From assembly GCA_002396335.1 (NCBI GenBank), contig DGXN01000001.1, forward strand, positions 1 through 61,013: a stretch of DNA of 61,013 bases. Direction: 5' to 3'. A program made the translations under genes and the position numbers. The notes beneath the pieces are model-generated. The model saw only the letters and a list, made by a program, of their open reading frames with translations, did no database searches and was not told the origin of the DNA. Source of the stretch: Bacteroidales bacterium UBA4231 (lineage in GTDB: Bacteria; Bacteroidota; Bacteroidia; Bacteroidales; UBA932). Positions 43,057 to 51,349 of the stretch are shown piece by piece (the first letter of the stretch is position 1; every line of letters begins with the position of its first letter).

Positions 43057-43287
43057 ATGGCCCGTGAGAAATCCATTCCCGGCGTAGATCCCGCCTATCT
43101 GGAGAAGCAGAAAGCCCTGCTGCTCCGCAAGAACCGCCACGTCCTGTATTTCAACGACAGCGAGATGGCCGCCATCGAACAGTATTGCACCCGTTTCAAG
43201 GTGCACGCCAAGTCGGCCCTGTTCCGCGAAGCCATCATGACCAAGATCCTCACGGAGCTGGATGAAAATCATCCCACGCTGTTCTAG
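43057..43287 (+). CDS. Small ribbon-helix-helix-like protein
   Basis: 76 residues from the ATG at 43057; an in-frame GTG at 43048 lies on the promoter and is rejected. A basic N-terminal tail leads to a short strand (RHVLYFND), a helix (SEMAAIEQYCTRF), a turn and a second helix (AKSALFREAIMTKIL). This is the strand-helix-helix order of MetJ/Arc-type DNA-binding dimers. No toxin gene is adjacent, so a stand-alone regulator is more likely than an antitoxin. The assignment rests on predicted secondary structure only. It sits between the thioredoxin gene and tRNA-Gln. Confidence 0.7.
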   Translation: MAREKSIPGVDPAYLEKQKALLLRKNRHVLYFNDSEMAAIEQYCTRFKVHAKSALFREAIMTKILTELDENHPTLF

Positions 43288-43302
43288 TTTCAAAAAAAGT
43301 AT

Positions 43303-43310
43303 TAACTTTG
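43303..43310 (+). promoter_or_regulatory. -7 promoter element for tRNA-Gln
   Basis: TAACTTTG, 11 bases before the tRNA 5' end. Confidence 0.7.
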
Positions 43311-43321
43311 CACCCCCGCAT

Positions 43322-43392
43322 TGAACTGTGGTGTAATGGTAGCACTAGGGATTTTGGTTCCCTCAGTCAGCGTTCGAATCGCTGCAGTTCAA
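43322..43392 (+). tRNA. tRNA-Gln (anticodon TTG)
   Basis: A 71-base cloverleaf. Acceptor stem TGAACTG (43322-43328) pairs with CAGTTCA (43385-43391), with discriminator A. Anticodon stem AGGGA/TCCCT holds loop TTTTGGT with anticodon TTG. The T arm contains GTTCGAATC. The CCA end is not encoded. It has its own promoter and is followed at once by a hairpin terminator. Confidence 0.95.
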
Positions 43393-43395
43393 CAG

Positions 43396-43422
43396 AAAAA
43401 GGAGCCCCGGCTCCTTTTTTTT
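43396..43422. terminator. Terminator after tRNA-Gln, shared with lnt
   Basis: A5, stem GGAGCC/GGCTCC (43401-43414) and T8. The A-run on the left makes it usable for the convergent lnt gene too. Confidence 0.85.
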
Positions 43423-43428
43423 GTTTTC

Positions 43429-45030
43429 CTATCGCTTTGAACGGAAGAGGGCCGCGGCGGCAAGCATAAGGAAGAGGAAGACACACACCCGGCCCACCAT
43501 GTCGCCGTACCGTACGAAGAAGGTTTCTCCGTCCAGCAGTTCCACCTCCCCTTCCAGGAAGGCCGGCTGCCACCAGGGTGTACGGGACAGAATGCGCCCG
43601 CAGGGGTCGATGATGGCCGATATCCCCGTATTCCCGCAGCGGGCCACCCACCGGCGGGTTTCAATGGCACGGAGGCGGCTGTAGTTCAGATGCTGCCGAT
43701 GCCCGGGCGTATCGCCCCACCAGGCGTCATTGGTGATTACCGTCATCAGCCGGGCGCCCTTCCGGACATAGCCCGTGCAGAATTCTCCGTAAACCGACTC
43801 ATAGCAGACCGCAGTGCCCACAGGGACCCCGCATGCATTCAGGCAGGCGATTTCCTTCTGGCCGATATCCTTCGCCATCAGGGTCCTGCCCAACAGATTC
43901 TCCAGCGGGATGAACACCTGCGGATAGGGCGTCAGTTCCGTGCCCACCACCAGTTTGGACTTGTGGTAGAGCGAATACCGGCCCGATCCGTCCAGGGAAA
44001 GCGCCGAATTGTGCGCCATGATCCACTGGTGCCTGCCGTCGGCCTGGGCGCCCAGGTCATAGGCGCAAAGGTGCGGACGGGAATAGGAGACCACCGGCTC
44101 GTACGTGGAGGCCCCCAGAATCATCGAAGCACCGGGATGGGCCGACAGGAAAGCCTGCGCCCTGAGGAAAGTTTCGTTCCCGGGGATATTGTCGGTGTAC
44201 ATGCGGGCCGTGAATGTTTCCGGCGCCAGCACCAGCACGGCAGTGCTGTCCTCAGGCCAGGCGGCCTGCTCCAGCAGGTCGAAGAAGCGCTTGTCCTGCG
44301 CCGCCTGGTCCAGGGATTCAAACTTTTCATAAGGATCCAGGTTGGGCTGGCCGATGACCACTTTCAGCGGCGTTCCCTCTTCCTGAAACCGGAGGCATGC
44401 CGACCAGACCATGGGGCCGAACAGGGCCAGGACGGTTCCGGCGATGGCAGCGGTACGGGCTTTGCCGTTCCACCGGGCCATCCGTCCGTCGGAAAGCGCG
44501 ACCATCATTCCGAACAGCGCCAGATTGGCTGTCCATACCCACAGCGACCCGCCCAGGGTTCCCAGCACGGAATACCACTGAACCAGGCCGGTCGTATCCG
44601 CAAATGCATTCCCCAGTACCAGCCAGGGCCAGGAAATCTGGGCCGAAGTCAGGTAGAACCGCTCCCATGCGATCCATGCAGCGGCAAGGTACAGATACGG
44701 CAGGGCCCCCGAAGAGCGGCGTTTCACCCAGCGGAAACTGCCGAAAATGACAGACATCTGCAGGGCATTGGCGAGGACGGCGAAAACGGCTCCCCCGACG
44801 GTGGCCTTTCCTACCCACCAGGTGGTAACGACATTCCAAAGGACAAATGCCGCGTAATGCAGCCACCAGAAATGGCGGGTCTTCCACGCAGTGGCCAGCC
44901 GGTCCATGACCAGCAGAGGGACAAGCCCGGCCAGGGCCGTCCAGCCCAGATGGGGTACCAGCCAGGGAATGCTCATCAGGAGCGTGAAGCACGCGATAAG
45001 GGATGCAAATATGAGCGGACGCGATTTCAC
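43429..45030 (-). CDS. lnt: Apolipoprotein N-acyltransferase
   Basis: 533 residues if it starts at the GTG at 45030 (V-K-S-R-P). The frame is open further upstream, but that part runs through the promoter and into the neighbouring gene on the other strand. Six or so membrane segments are followed by a nitrilase-like periplasmic domain: LVLAPETFTARM (Glu), YHKSKLVVGTELTPYP (Lys) and GTAVCYESVYGEF (Cys). It adds the third acyl chain to lipoproteins, downstream of lspA in the same pathway. TAACTTTG ends 5 bases before the GTG, implying a leaderless mRNA with a GTG start. Confidence 0.9.
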   Translation of the reverse strand: MKSRPLIFASLIACFTLLMSIPWLVPHLGWTALAGLVPLLVMDRLATAWKTRHFWWLHYAAFVLWNVVTTWWVGKATVGGAVFAVLANALQMSVIFGSFRWVKRRSSGALPYLYLAAAWIAWERFYLTSAQISWPWLVLGNAFADTTGLVQWYSVLGTLGGSLWVWTANLALFGMMVALSDGRMARWNGKARTAAIAGTVLALFGPMVWSACLRFQEEGTPLKVVIGQPNLDPYEKFESLDQAAQDKRFFDLLEQAAWPEDSTAVLVLAPETFTARMYTDNIPGNETFLRAQAFLSAHPGASMILGASTYEPVVSYSRPHLCAYDLGAQADGRHQWIMAHNSALSLDGSGRYSLYHKSKLVVGTELTPYPQVFIPLENLLGRTLMAKDIGQKEIACLNACGVPVGTAVCYESVYGEFCTGYVRKGARLMTVITNDAWWGDTPGHRQHLNYSRLRAIETRRWVARCGNTGISAIIDPCGRILSRTPWWQPAFLEGEVELLDGETFFVRYGDMVGRVCVFLFLMLAAAALFRSKR

Positions 45031-45035
45031 AGACA

Positions 45036-45043
45036 CAAAGTTA
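45036..45043 (-). promoter_or_regulatory. -7 promoter element for lnt
   Basis: Minus strand TAACTTTG, 5 bases from the proposed GTG start. Divergent from the PASTA gene. Confidence 0.6.
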
Positions 45044-45088
45044 TGAATTATTTTTCGTAAATTCGCAGCATCTAATGCTGAGAAAGAC

Positions 45089-45859
45089 ATGGCACTGAAA
45101 AATAACTGGATCCTGAAGAACCTTGCAGGCGCCGTCCTGTTTGTCGCTGCGCTGGCCATTGTCGCCACCGTCGCACTGAATATCATCACCCGTCACGGAA
45201 AAACCGTCCAGACTCCGGATTTCACCAACCTCACCGTCCCCCAGGCTGAAATCGTGGCCCAAAACTGCCACGTCAGCGTCAAGGTCGTGGATTCCGTTTT
45301 CGTGCGCCGTCTTGCCGGGGGCGTGGTCTACCGCCAGCTCCCCAAAGCCGGTTCCACCGTCAAAAAAGGCCGCAGCATCTTCCTTACCATCAATTCTGTC
45401 GTCCCGCGCAAGGTGGTCATGCCCAACCTGGTGGGCTACTCGGTCACCGAAGCCCGCTCGGAGCTGCAGAACCGCGGCCTGCAGATGGGCCGCCTCAACT
45501 ATGTCAGGGATATAGCCACCAACACCGTACTGGAACAGTACGTGGACGGGGCTGTCCGTAAGCCCGGGGACCTGGTCGTCAGCGGATCTTCCGTAGACCT
45601 GAAGGTGGGCGTAGCCGGCGAAGACAACCAGACCCGCATCCCCCGCCTGATCGGCATGAAATACATTCCTTCCGTAGACGCCCTGCACGGCCGTTACCTC
45701 AATGTCGGACACGTCCGCTTCGACAGCGACATCCGCTCCTATGCCGACTCCATGAACGCCGTGGTATACAAACAGGATGCAGAAGGCACCGTGAAACCCC
45801 TTGGATCGGCCGTCAACCTGTATCTGACCCTGGATAAGAGCAAACTCCCCGCCGAATGA
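45089..45859 (+). CDS. PASTA-domain membrane protein
   Basis: 256 residues. A short cytoplasmic N-terminus, one membrane helix (about 13-33), then three PASTA repeats in the periplasm (about 45-108 with VQTPDFTNLTVPQAEIVAQ, 110-180 with VVMPNLVGYSVTEARSELQNRGLQ, and 185-250). PASTA modules bind peptidoglycan fragments or division proteins. No kinase or transpeptidase domain is attached. A weak -7 element, TAAATTCG (one mismatch), precedes it. Its stop overlaps rluD by 4 bases, a pairing frequent in Bacteroidota. Confidence 0.9.
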   Translation: MALKNNWILKNLAGAVLFVAALAIVATVALNIITRHGKTVQTPDFTNLTVPQAEIVAQNCHVSVKVVDSVFVRRLAGGVVYRQLPKAGSTVKKGRSIFLTINSVVPRKVVMPNLVGYSVTEARSELQNRGLQMGRLNYVRDIATNTVLEQYVDGAVRKPGDLVVSGSSVDLKVGVAGEDNQTRIPRLIGMKYIPSVDALHGRYLNVGHVRFDSDIRSYADSMNAVVYKQDAEGTVKPLGSAVNLYLTLDKSKLPAE

Positions 45860-46881
45860 GCGAAGAAGAAATGCCCGTGAACGTCTCGGACGAGATGTTC
45901 GAACACTTCCGGATCCTGGTGGACAAAGGCCAGGAGCCGCTCCGCGTGGACAAATTCATCACCGACCACCAGGAAGACACGTCGCGTCACCGTGTCCAGC
46001 AGGCCATCAAGCTGGGTTACGTGCTGGTGAATGACAAGGTTGTCAAAGCCAATTACATTGTCCGCCCGCTGGATGTGGTGAAATTCGTCATGCCCTACGA
46101 GCGCCGCGGAACCGAAATCCTGCCCGAAAACATTCCGCTGGACATCGTATATGAAGACGACGACGTCCTGGTCGTGAACAAACCCGCCGGCATGGTAGTC
46201 CACCCCGGGCACGGCAATTACAACGGTACGCTGGTCAACGCCCTCGCCTATTACCTCCACCTCTCCCCCGACGTGGAAGACGAACGGATGGGCGTGCTCG
46301 TACACCGCATCGACAAAGACACATCCGGATTGCTTGTCGTCGCCAAGAATCCCGCCGCACAGCTCAACCTGGCCGACCAGTTCTTCGTCCATTCCATCGA
46401 CCGCATTTACACAGCCGTCGTCTGGGGCAACATCACGGAGGATGAAGGGACCATCGAAGGCACCATCGGCCGGGACCCGAACGACCGGCTGCGCTTCCGC
46501 GTATACGACGACCCGGAGAAAGGCAAATGGGCCGTCACCCACTGGAGAGTCCTGGAGCGCTTCGGCTTCATCACCGTGGTGGAATGCCGGCTGGAGACGG
46601 GCCGCACCCACCAGATCCGCGTACACATGGCTTCCATCGGCCATCCGCTTTTCAATGACGAACGGTACGGCGGTTCAGAAATCCGCCAGGGCACCATCTA
46701 CGCCAAATACCGGCAGTTCATCCAGAACTGTTTTGCCCTCTGCCCGCGGCAGGCGCTCCATGCCCGTACGCTGGGCTTCACCCATCCCTCAACAAAAGAG
46801 CGGCTCCATTTCGAAGCCGCCCTTCCGGAAGATATGCAGGCCCTCATCCAGAAGTGGAGGGCGTATGTCGCGTCGGTCTAG
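45856..46881 (+). CDS. rluD: 23S rRNA pseudouridine synthase, RluD type
   Basis: 341 residues. N-terminal S4 domain (LRVDKFITDHQEDTSRHRVQQAIKLGYVLVND), then the catalytic domain with VVNKPAGMVVHPGHGN, VHRIDKDTSGLLVVAKN (catalytic Asp153) and ETGRTHQIRVHMASIGHPLFND. It probably modifies helix 69 of 23S rRNA. It is coupled to the PASTA gene by an ATGA overlap and collides tail-to-tail with the outer-membrane gene (4-base overlap, no terminator). Confidence 0.93.
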   Translation: MSEEEMPVNVSDEMFEHFRILVDKGQEPLRVDKFITDHQEDTSRHRVQQAIKLGYVLVNDKVVKANYIVRPLDVVKFVMPYERRGTEILPENIPLDIVYEDDDVLVVNKPAGMVVHPGHGNYNGTLVNALAYYLHLSPDVEDERMGVLVHRIDKDTSGLLVVAKNPAAQLNLADQFFVHSIDRIYTAVVWGNITEDEGTIEGTIGRDPNDRLRFRVYDDPEKGKWAVTHWRVLERFGFITVVECRLETGRTHQIRVHMASIGHPLFNDERYGGSEIRQGTIYAKYRQFIQNCFALCPRQALHARTLGFTHPSTKERLHFEAALPEDMQALIQKWRAYVASV

Positions 46882-49800
46882 AACGGCCTGCGGCCGCCAG
46901 GACCGCCCTGACCCATGCGCTGGCGCAGTTGCTGACCCGCCTTTCCGAAGTTGCCGAAACGCCAGGTCAGGGAGAGCATGATATATCGGCCCAGGGTATT
47001 GTTGCGGGTTTCCTGATAATAGTTGTCCGTCGTAACCACACGCAGGTTCTTGGCCTGGTCCAGCAGGTCGTAGGCCTTCAGGGAAAGGGTGGCCTGGCGC
47101 TGGAACAGCGGCGTAGAAACGCTGGCATTCCAGACGAACTGCGGGTCCTGCGGAGTCGTGTAGCCGTTATACCAGTTGTAGTTGGCGTCGGTGCTCAGTT
47201 CCACCCCGCTTTCGCCGATGGTCCATTTGAAAGAGCCGCTCACCTGGTTGTTCCAGGTCGCCGCCACGGCGTTCTGGAGCGTGTACCAGGGCTTGGACAT
47301 GCGGGTACGGCCGCTGGCGGTGATTTCCAGGTTGTCGGAGCGGTAGGTCGCCCGGAACCGCTCGGTCAGTGACAGGGCGTGCGTGGTGTTGTCCAGGAAG
47401 TCTGCCGCCCACCGGTCGGGATGCTCGTCAAAATAGTATTTCTGGAATTCGTCGTAACGGAAGGCCGTCAGGGTACCTGCGGCGTCCTTCTCCAAGAAGG
47501 CGTCCATATCCAGATTGCTGGCGCCGATATAGCTGCCGGTCATGGAATAGGAGGCATTGAGCATATTGAAAATGGAGAAGTTAGACTTGGCGATAGGTGC
47601 ATTCACCATGAAGCGGATGTTGCTGCTGTAGGTATTGTGCCCATTCACGGGATAAGTGTAGGCGCGGCCGTTCTGGTCATACCAGGAGGCGTTGGTGATG
47701 GGATTCTGCACCATTCCGCCTTCCAGATGCACACGGGCCGTGAAGAAGGTCTTCTTGTTGGAGAACTCGATGTCGGAGCGCAGGCTGTGGCTGAAGTAAG
47801 GATTCAGATAAGGATTACCCAGGCTCAGCGACAGCGGATTGGAGTTGTCCAGCACCGGGTTCAACTGCCTGGTGGAAGGCTGCGAACTGCGGCCCCAGTA
47901 GAACAGGCGGATGTTTGAATTGTCGTTGAAGTCATAGAAGAGCATGGCCCGCGGGGAGAAATTCCAGATGGTGCCGGGGTCGTAGATGGTAGGGGTGCCC
48001 TTCTCGTGGTTGAAGGTTTCGTTGTAGGTCTTGGTCGGGATGGCCGATGCACCCAGCTGGGCGCGCAGTCCTTCATTCTGGTACATGAACGCCAGGCCGA
48101 TGTTCTGGGTGAGGCTGCGGTTCAGGATATTGTTGCTGTACGCATTGTCCTTGACCTCGCCGGATGCTTTGTAGTCCAGAACGGCCAGGGTGCCGTAAGA
48201 GAAAGGATTGGTGAGCCAGTCATAGCCCGCAGCGCTGCCATAAGTGAGTTTTTCCGTCTCACTGAGGGAGTAACGGATGTTGTAGCTCCCTTCCAGGTAG
48301 AAGTAGTTGCCGAGGGGCTCGGTGTACACCAGGCGGGAGCCGACGCTGCGGCTTCTGGAGCTCTGGTCCACACGCTGGTTCACATCCGTCACCTTACCGG
48401 CCACGGCAGTTCCTCCGAAGTCGGTAAGCGTACGGGACTGGTTGAATCCGTCCAGTACATTGTTCGAGAGGTTCCAGTCCACATTGGCCGAGATGGTTCT
48501 TCCGGGCATGCCCAGACGCTGGCGGAACAGGAAAAAGCCCCGGGTCTGCCAGTTGGAGTTCTTGCCATAGTTGTTGGTGAAACCTTCGTTGGTCTTGCCC
48601 AGCGTACCGTCGGCGGCCTGGGTGTCGGAGTCGAACTCGCTTTGCTGGAAATATTCGCCCCGGCCGAAGTTGAACTGCGGCTGGAAGAGGATGGACGTAT
48701 TCTCGGAGAATTTGTGCTCCAGGCGCATGCCGAAGCGGTGTCCGTCCGTGAAAGAATGGCTGAGACCGTTGTCGTTGGAAATGAGAGTGGACCCGTCGGT
48801 CATGTAGGTCTCCTTATAAGTATCTTCCTCGACGTCAATGACGGAACCGTTGTACAGGTAGTTGGCGCCCAGGTCCATCTTGTCGCCCATCAGGTCCCAG
48901 TTGCCGTTGACACCGCCCATCCAGGAGGTGGTGATGCCGTTGGAGTTGCCCCATCCGCCACCGCCGCGGCCCATTCCGCCACCGCCGCCCATCATGGAAT
49001 TCATCATGGAGCCGGCCAGGTCGTTGAATCCGCGGTTGTTGGTGTTGTTTGCATTGGCAATGATGCTGAGCTGGCTGGTTTCGGCGAAACGTCCGCCCAT
49101 GAAAGCGCCCTGCCAGCGCCAGTCGTTCACGGCGCCTGCCTTGGAGGGAAGGTCGTGACCGCCGCCGGCCATGGCACTGCCGAACACGCCGTTCATCATG
49201 CCTTTCCGGACGCTGAGGTCGATGACCGTCTCCTCTTCACCGTCATCGATGCCGGTGAATTCGGCCTGTTCGCTCTTCTTCTTCACCACTTTCACCTTCT
49301 CCACCAGTTTGGCGGGAATGTTCTGGGAAGCAAGCTGGGGATCGTCCAGAAAGAAGGTCTTGCCGGCGATGGTGATCTTGGACACTGTCTCTCCGTTGGA
49401 GGTGATGGTTCCGTCTTCGGCCACTTCAATGCCAGGGAGTTTTTTCAGCAGGTCTACGAGCATGTTGTCGTCGCTGATCTTGAAGGACGAGGCGTTGTAT
49501 TCGACCGTATCTTTTTTGATAACGACGGGATTGCCGGTAGCCGTTACGGAGGCGGCGTCCAGAACCTCGCGGTCCTGGGCCATCTTGATGATACCCAGAT
49601 TCAGGTTTTCCTTCACTTCCAGCGGCTGTTCATAGGTTTTGTAACCCATGATCTCCGCCTTCAGCGTATATTTGGCTGTGCGGACCTTCTCCAGGGTGGC
49701 GTGGCCTTCCGCGTCCGAGAGCGTATATTTGGGCTGCCCTTTTTCCGGAGTAAGGGAAACGGTGGCAAAGCCGACGGGGTCTCCCGTCGTGTCGTCCTGC

Positions 49801-49886
49801 AGTTGCAGCGTGACTTTGTGATTCTGCGCCTGCAGTGCAAAGGCGGCAAAGAGGCCTGCGAAGGCCAGCATCAATCTTCTAACCAT
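46878..49886 (-). CDS. TonB-dependent-receptor-like outer membrane beta-barrel protein
   Basis: 1002 residues from the ATG at 49886 (MVRRLMLAFAGLFAAFALQA, signal peptide). A CarboxypepD_reg-like domain (about 22-105) is followed by a plug-like region (YNASSFKISDDNMLVDLLKKLPGIEVAEDGTI...ITIAGKTFFLDDPQLASQNIPAKLVEKVKVV) and a large barrel. A loop around residues 295-320 is very rich in Met and Gly (MMNSMMGGGGGMGRGGGGWG). The chain ends in a Gly/Arg-rich tail after the last strand and a terminal Phe. No SusD partner lies nearby, so it is not a classical glycan locus. Its role is unknown. Confidence 0.85.
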   Translation of the reverse strand: MVRRLMLAFAGLFAAFALQAQNHKVTLQLQDDTTGDPVGFATVSLTPEKGQPKYTLSDAEGHATLEKVRTAKYTLKAEIMGYKTYEQPLEVKENLNLGIIKMAQDREVLDAASVTATGNPVVIKKDTVEYNASSFKISDDNMLVDLLKKLPGIEVAEDGTITSNGETVSKITIAGKTFFLDDPQLASQNIPAKLVEKVKVVKKKSEQAEFTGIDDGEEETVIDLSVRKGMMNGVFGSAMAGGGHDLPSKAGAVNDWRWQGAFMGGRFAETSQLSIIANANNTNNRGFNDLAGSMMNSMMGGGGGMGRGGGGWGNSNGITTSWMGGVNGNWDLMGDKMDLGANYLYNGSVIDVEEDTYKETYMTDGSTLISNDNGLSHSFTDGHRFGMRLEHKFSENTSILFQPQFNFGRGEYFQQSEFDSDTQAADGTLGKTNEGFTNNYGKNSNWQTRGFFLFRQRLGMPGRTISANVDWNLSNNVLDGFNQSRTLTDFGGTAVAGKVTDVNQRVDQSSRSRSVGSRLVYTEPLGNYFYLEGSYNIRYSLSETEKLTYGSAAGYDWLTNPFSYGTLAVLDYKASGEVKDNAYSNNILNRSLTQNIGLAFMYQNEGLRAQLGASAIPTKTYNETFNHEKGTPTIYDPGTIWNFSPRAMLFYDFNDNSNIRLFYWGRSSQPSTRQLNPVLDNSNPLSLSLGNPYLNPYFSHSLRSDIEFSNKKTFFTARVHLEGGMVQNPITNASWYDQNGRAYTYPVNGHNTYSSNIRFMVNAPIAKSNFSIFNMLNASYSMTGSYIGASNLDMDAFLEKDAAGTLTAFRYDEFQKYYFDEHPDRWAADFLDNTTHALSLTERFRATYRSDNLEITASGRTRMSKPWYTLQNAVAATWNNQVSGSFKWTIGESGVELSTDANYNWYNGYTTPQDPQFVWNASVSTPLFQRQATLSLKAYDLLDQAKNLRVVTTDNYYQETRNNTLGRYIMLSLTWRFGNFGKAGQQLRQRMGQGGPGGRRPF

Positions 49887-49944
49887 AGAGTTTTTGTACA
49901 AATCAATCTATTTAGACACCATCACGGCGGCAAAGTTTAAAAAA

Positions 49945-50505
49945 TTATTTAGAAATTCTTTCGGGATGGTCCTTCAGGAATTGTTCCCAACCTCCTTTCC
50001 CGGAAGCGGCGGCAACCGGACGGGATGTTTCAAAATGATGGCACAGGGCGATGGCCAGGGCGTCGGTGGCGTCCAGGTATCGGCTCTCCAGCTTTACATT
50101 CAGGGTTTTTTCCAGCATCAGCTGCACCTGTTCCTTGGAAGCGGCGCCGTTTCCCACGATGGCCTCCTTGGCCTTACGCGGGGCGTATTCCGTAACACTT
50201 TCCACGCCATATTCCTTGGCGGCAAGGATGGCGGCACCCTGGGCGCGGCCCAGTTTCAGGACCACCTGCGCATTCTTTCCGTAGAAAGGACTTTCGATGG
50301 CCAGTTCCGTAGGATGATAATTTTTACAGACCTCGCTGATGCATTCGTAGATGGACTGGAGTTTGGTGTAGGCATCGGGATCTTTGCGGAGATCCAGCAC
50401 GCCCATGTCTACGTACTCCGGCTTCCTGCCCGAAACGCGGACAACCCCGAAACCCAACAGCTGAGTTCCCGGGTCGATACCCAATATGATCCGCTCATTT
50501 TTCAT
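49945..50505 (-). CDS. ruvC: Holliday junction resolvase RuvC
   Basis: 186 residues. ILGIDPGTQLLGFGVV has the first catalytic Asp11. ELAIESPFYGKNAQVVLKLGRAQGAAILAA (Glu) and YAPRKAKEAIVGNGAASKEQVQLML follow, then YLDATDALAIALCHH with the last Asp pair. It resolves recombination intermediates. TAAATTTG ends 8 bases before the ATG, another very short leader. It is divergent from rplU. Confidence 0.96.
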   Translation of the reverse strand: MKNERIILGIDPGTQLLGFGVVRVSGRKPEYVDMGVLDLRKDPDAYTKLQSIYECISEVCKNYHPTELAIESPFYGKNAQVVLKLGRAQGAAILAAKEYGVESVTEYAPRKAKEAIVGNGAASKEQVQLMLEKTLNVKLESRYLDATDALAIALCHHFETSRPVAAASGKGGWEQFLKDHPERISK

Positions 50506-50513
50506 TCAAGGCG

Positions 50514-50521
50514 CAAATTTA
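50514..50521 (-). promoter_or_regulatory. -7 promoter element for ruvC
   Basis: Minus strand TAAATTTG, 8 bases before the ATG at 50505. Confidence 0.6.
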
Positions 50522-50564
50522 CAACTTTTTAGAAAACTACGCTTGCTATTTTCAGATTTATTCG

Positions 50565-50572
50565 TATCTTTG
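50565..50572 (+). promoter_or_regulatory. -7 promoter element for rplU-rpmA
   Basis: TATCTTTG, 93 bases before the rplU ATG, giving an unusually long leader of about 90 bases. Confidence 0.7.
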
Positions 50573-50589
50573 CAGTCCAAATTTTTGAA

Positions 50590-50652
50590 ATGACCGCTAA
50601 GCCCGGAAAGACCTGCCGAAAGGGGCAGGCGCTTACGGCCCAAAACTTTTAA
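50590..50652 (+). promoter_or_regulatory. Structured rplU leader containing a 20-codon ORF
   Basis: The leader folds into an outer stem CCGcTAAGC (50594-50602) with GCTTACGG (50631-50638) and an inner stem CCTGCC/GGCAGG (50612-50629). The same bases form an ORF from ATG at 50590 to TAA at 50650, starting MTAKPGKTCRKG. It ends 13 bases before rplU. It may be an autoregulatory site for L21, a leader peptide, or both. The stems are seen directly and the function is inferred. Confidence 0.5.
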
Positions 50653-50665
50653 TAAGTTTTTAACA

Positions 50666-50977
50666 ATGTACGCAATCGTAGACATTGCTAGCCAGCAGTT
50701 TAAAGTAGAAGCTGGCATGGACATCTTCGTCAACCGCCTCAAGGCCAAGAACGGAGAAGCTGTTGAGTTCGACAAGGTACTCCTCGTGGACAATGAGGGC
50801 GCCGTCAAAGTCGGTACTCCGTATGTAGAGGGAGCCATTGTCAAAGCCACCGTCCTGGACGACGACGCCAAGGCAAAGAAAGTGCTCGTATTCAAGAAAA
50901 TCCGTCGCAAGGGATTCCAGACGCTGAACGGCCATCGCCAGAAGCTCACCAAGATTCACATCGACGCTATCGCTTAA
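50666..50977 (+). CDS. rplU: 50S ribosomal protein L21
   Basis: 103 residues, full length. MYAIVDIASQQFKVEAGMDIFVNRL, VLLVDNEGAVKVGTPYVEGAIVKATVLDDDAKAKKVLVFKKIRRKGFQTLNGHRQKLTKIHIDAI are all bL21 landmarks. First gene of the usual rplU-rpmA pair, 20 bases before rpmA. Confidence 0.97.
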   Translation: MYAIVDIASQQFKVEAGMDIFVNRLKAKNGEAVEFDKVLLVDNEGAVKVGTPYVEGAIVKATVLDDDAKAKKVLVFKKIRRKGFQTLNGHRQKLTKIHIDAIA

Positions 50978-50997
50978 CTTTAAAAGACTGAAAGATT

Positions 50998-51258
50998 ATG
51001 GCACACAAGAAAGGTCAATCCAGTTCCAAGAACGGTCGTGAGTCGCATTCCAAGCGTCTCGGCATCAAGAAGTTCGGCGAAGAGGTCGTGAAGGCCGGCA
51101 ACATCATCGTCCGTCAGCGCGGCACCGTGCACAACCCGGGTCTGAACGTGGGTATGGGCAAAGACCACACCCTGTACGCCCTGGTAGACGGTACTGTCAA
51201 ATTCACCCGCAAGCGTGAAGACAAGTCCTTCGTGTCAGTAGTTCCTTTCGAGAACTAA
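50998..51258 (+). CDS. rpmA: 50S ribosomal protein L27
   Basis: 86 residues. [43 protein letters not shown] is the bL27 opening, whose N-terminal tail reaches the peptidyl transferase centre. The protein starts directly with MAHKKG and has no Firmicutes-type cleaved extension. It is followed by a terminator. Confidence 0.97.
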   Translation: MAHKKGQSSSKNGRESHSKRLGIKKFGEEVVKAGNIIVRQRGTVHNPGLNVGMGKDHTLYALVDGTVKFTRKREDKSFVSVVPFEN

Positions 51259-51283
51259 GCCCTGAAGGTACTGTAAACTCTAC

Positions 51284-51324
51284 AAGGAGGACCTGTTCCG
51301 TCAAAAGGGCAGTTCCTCCTTTTT
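51284..51324 (+). terminator. Terminator after rpmA
   Basis: AAGGAGGA.CTG (51284-51295) pairs with CAG.TCCTCCTT (51310-51321), then TTT. The loop is 14 bases. The left arm happens to look like a Shine-Dalgarno but has no start codon in range. Confidence 0.7.
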
Positions 51325-51349
51325 GCATTGACTCAAAATAATTATCAAT

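Noticed and set aside
51286..51290. Shine-Dalgarno-like AAGGAGG before serS
   Set aside because: It is about 60 bases from the serS start and forms one arm of the rpmA terminator.
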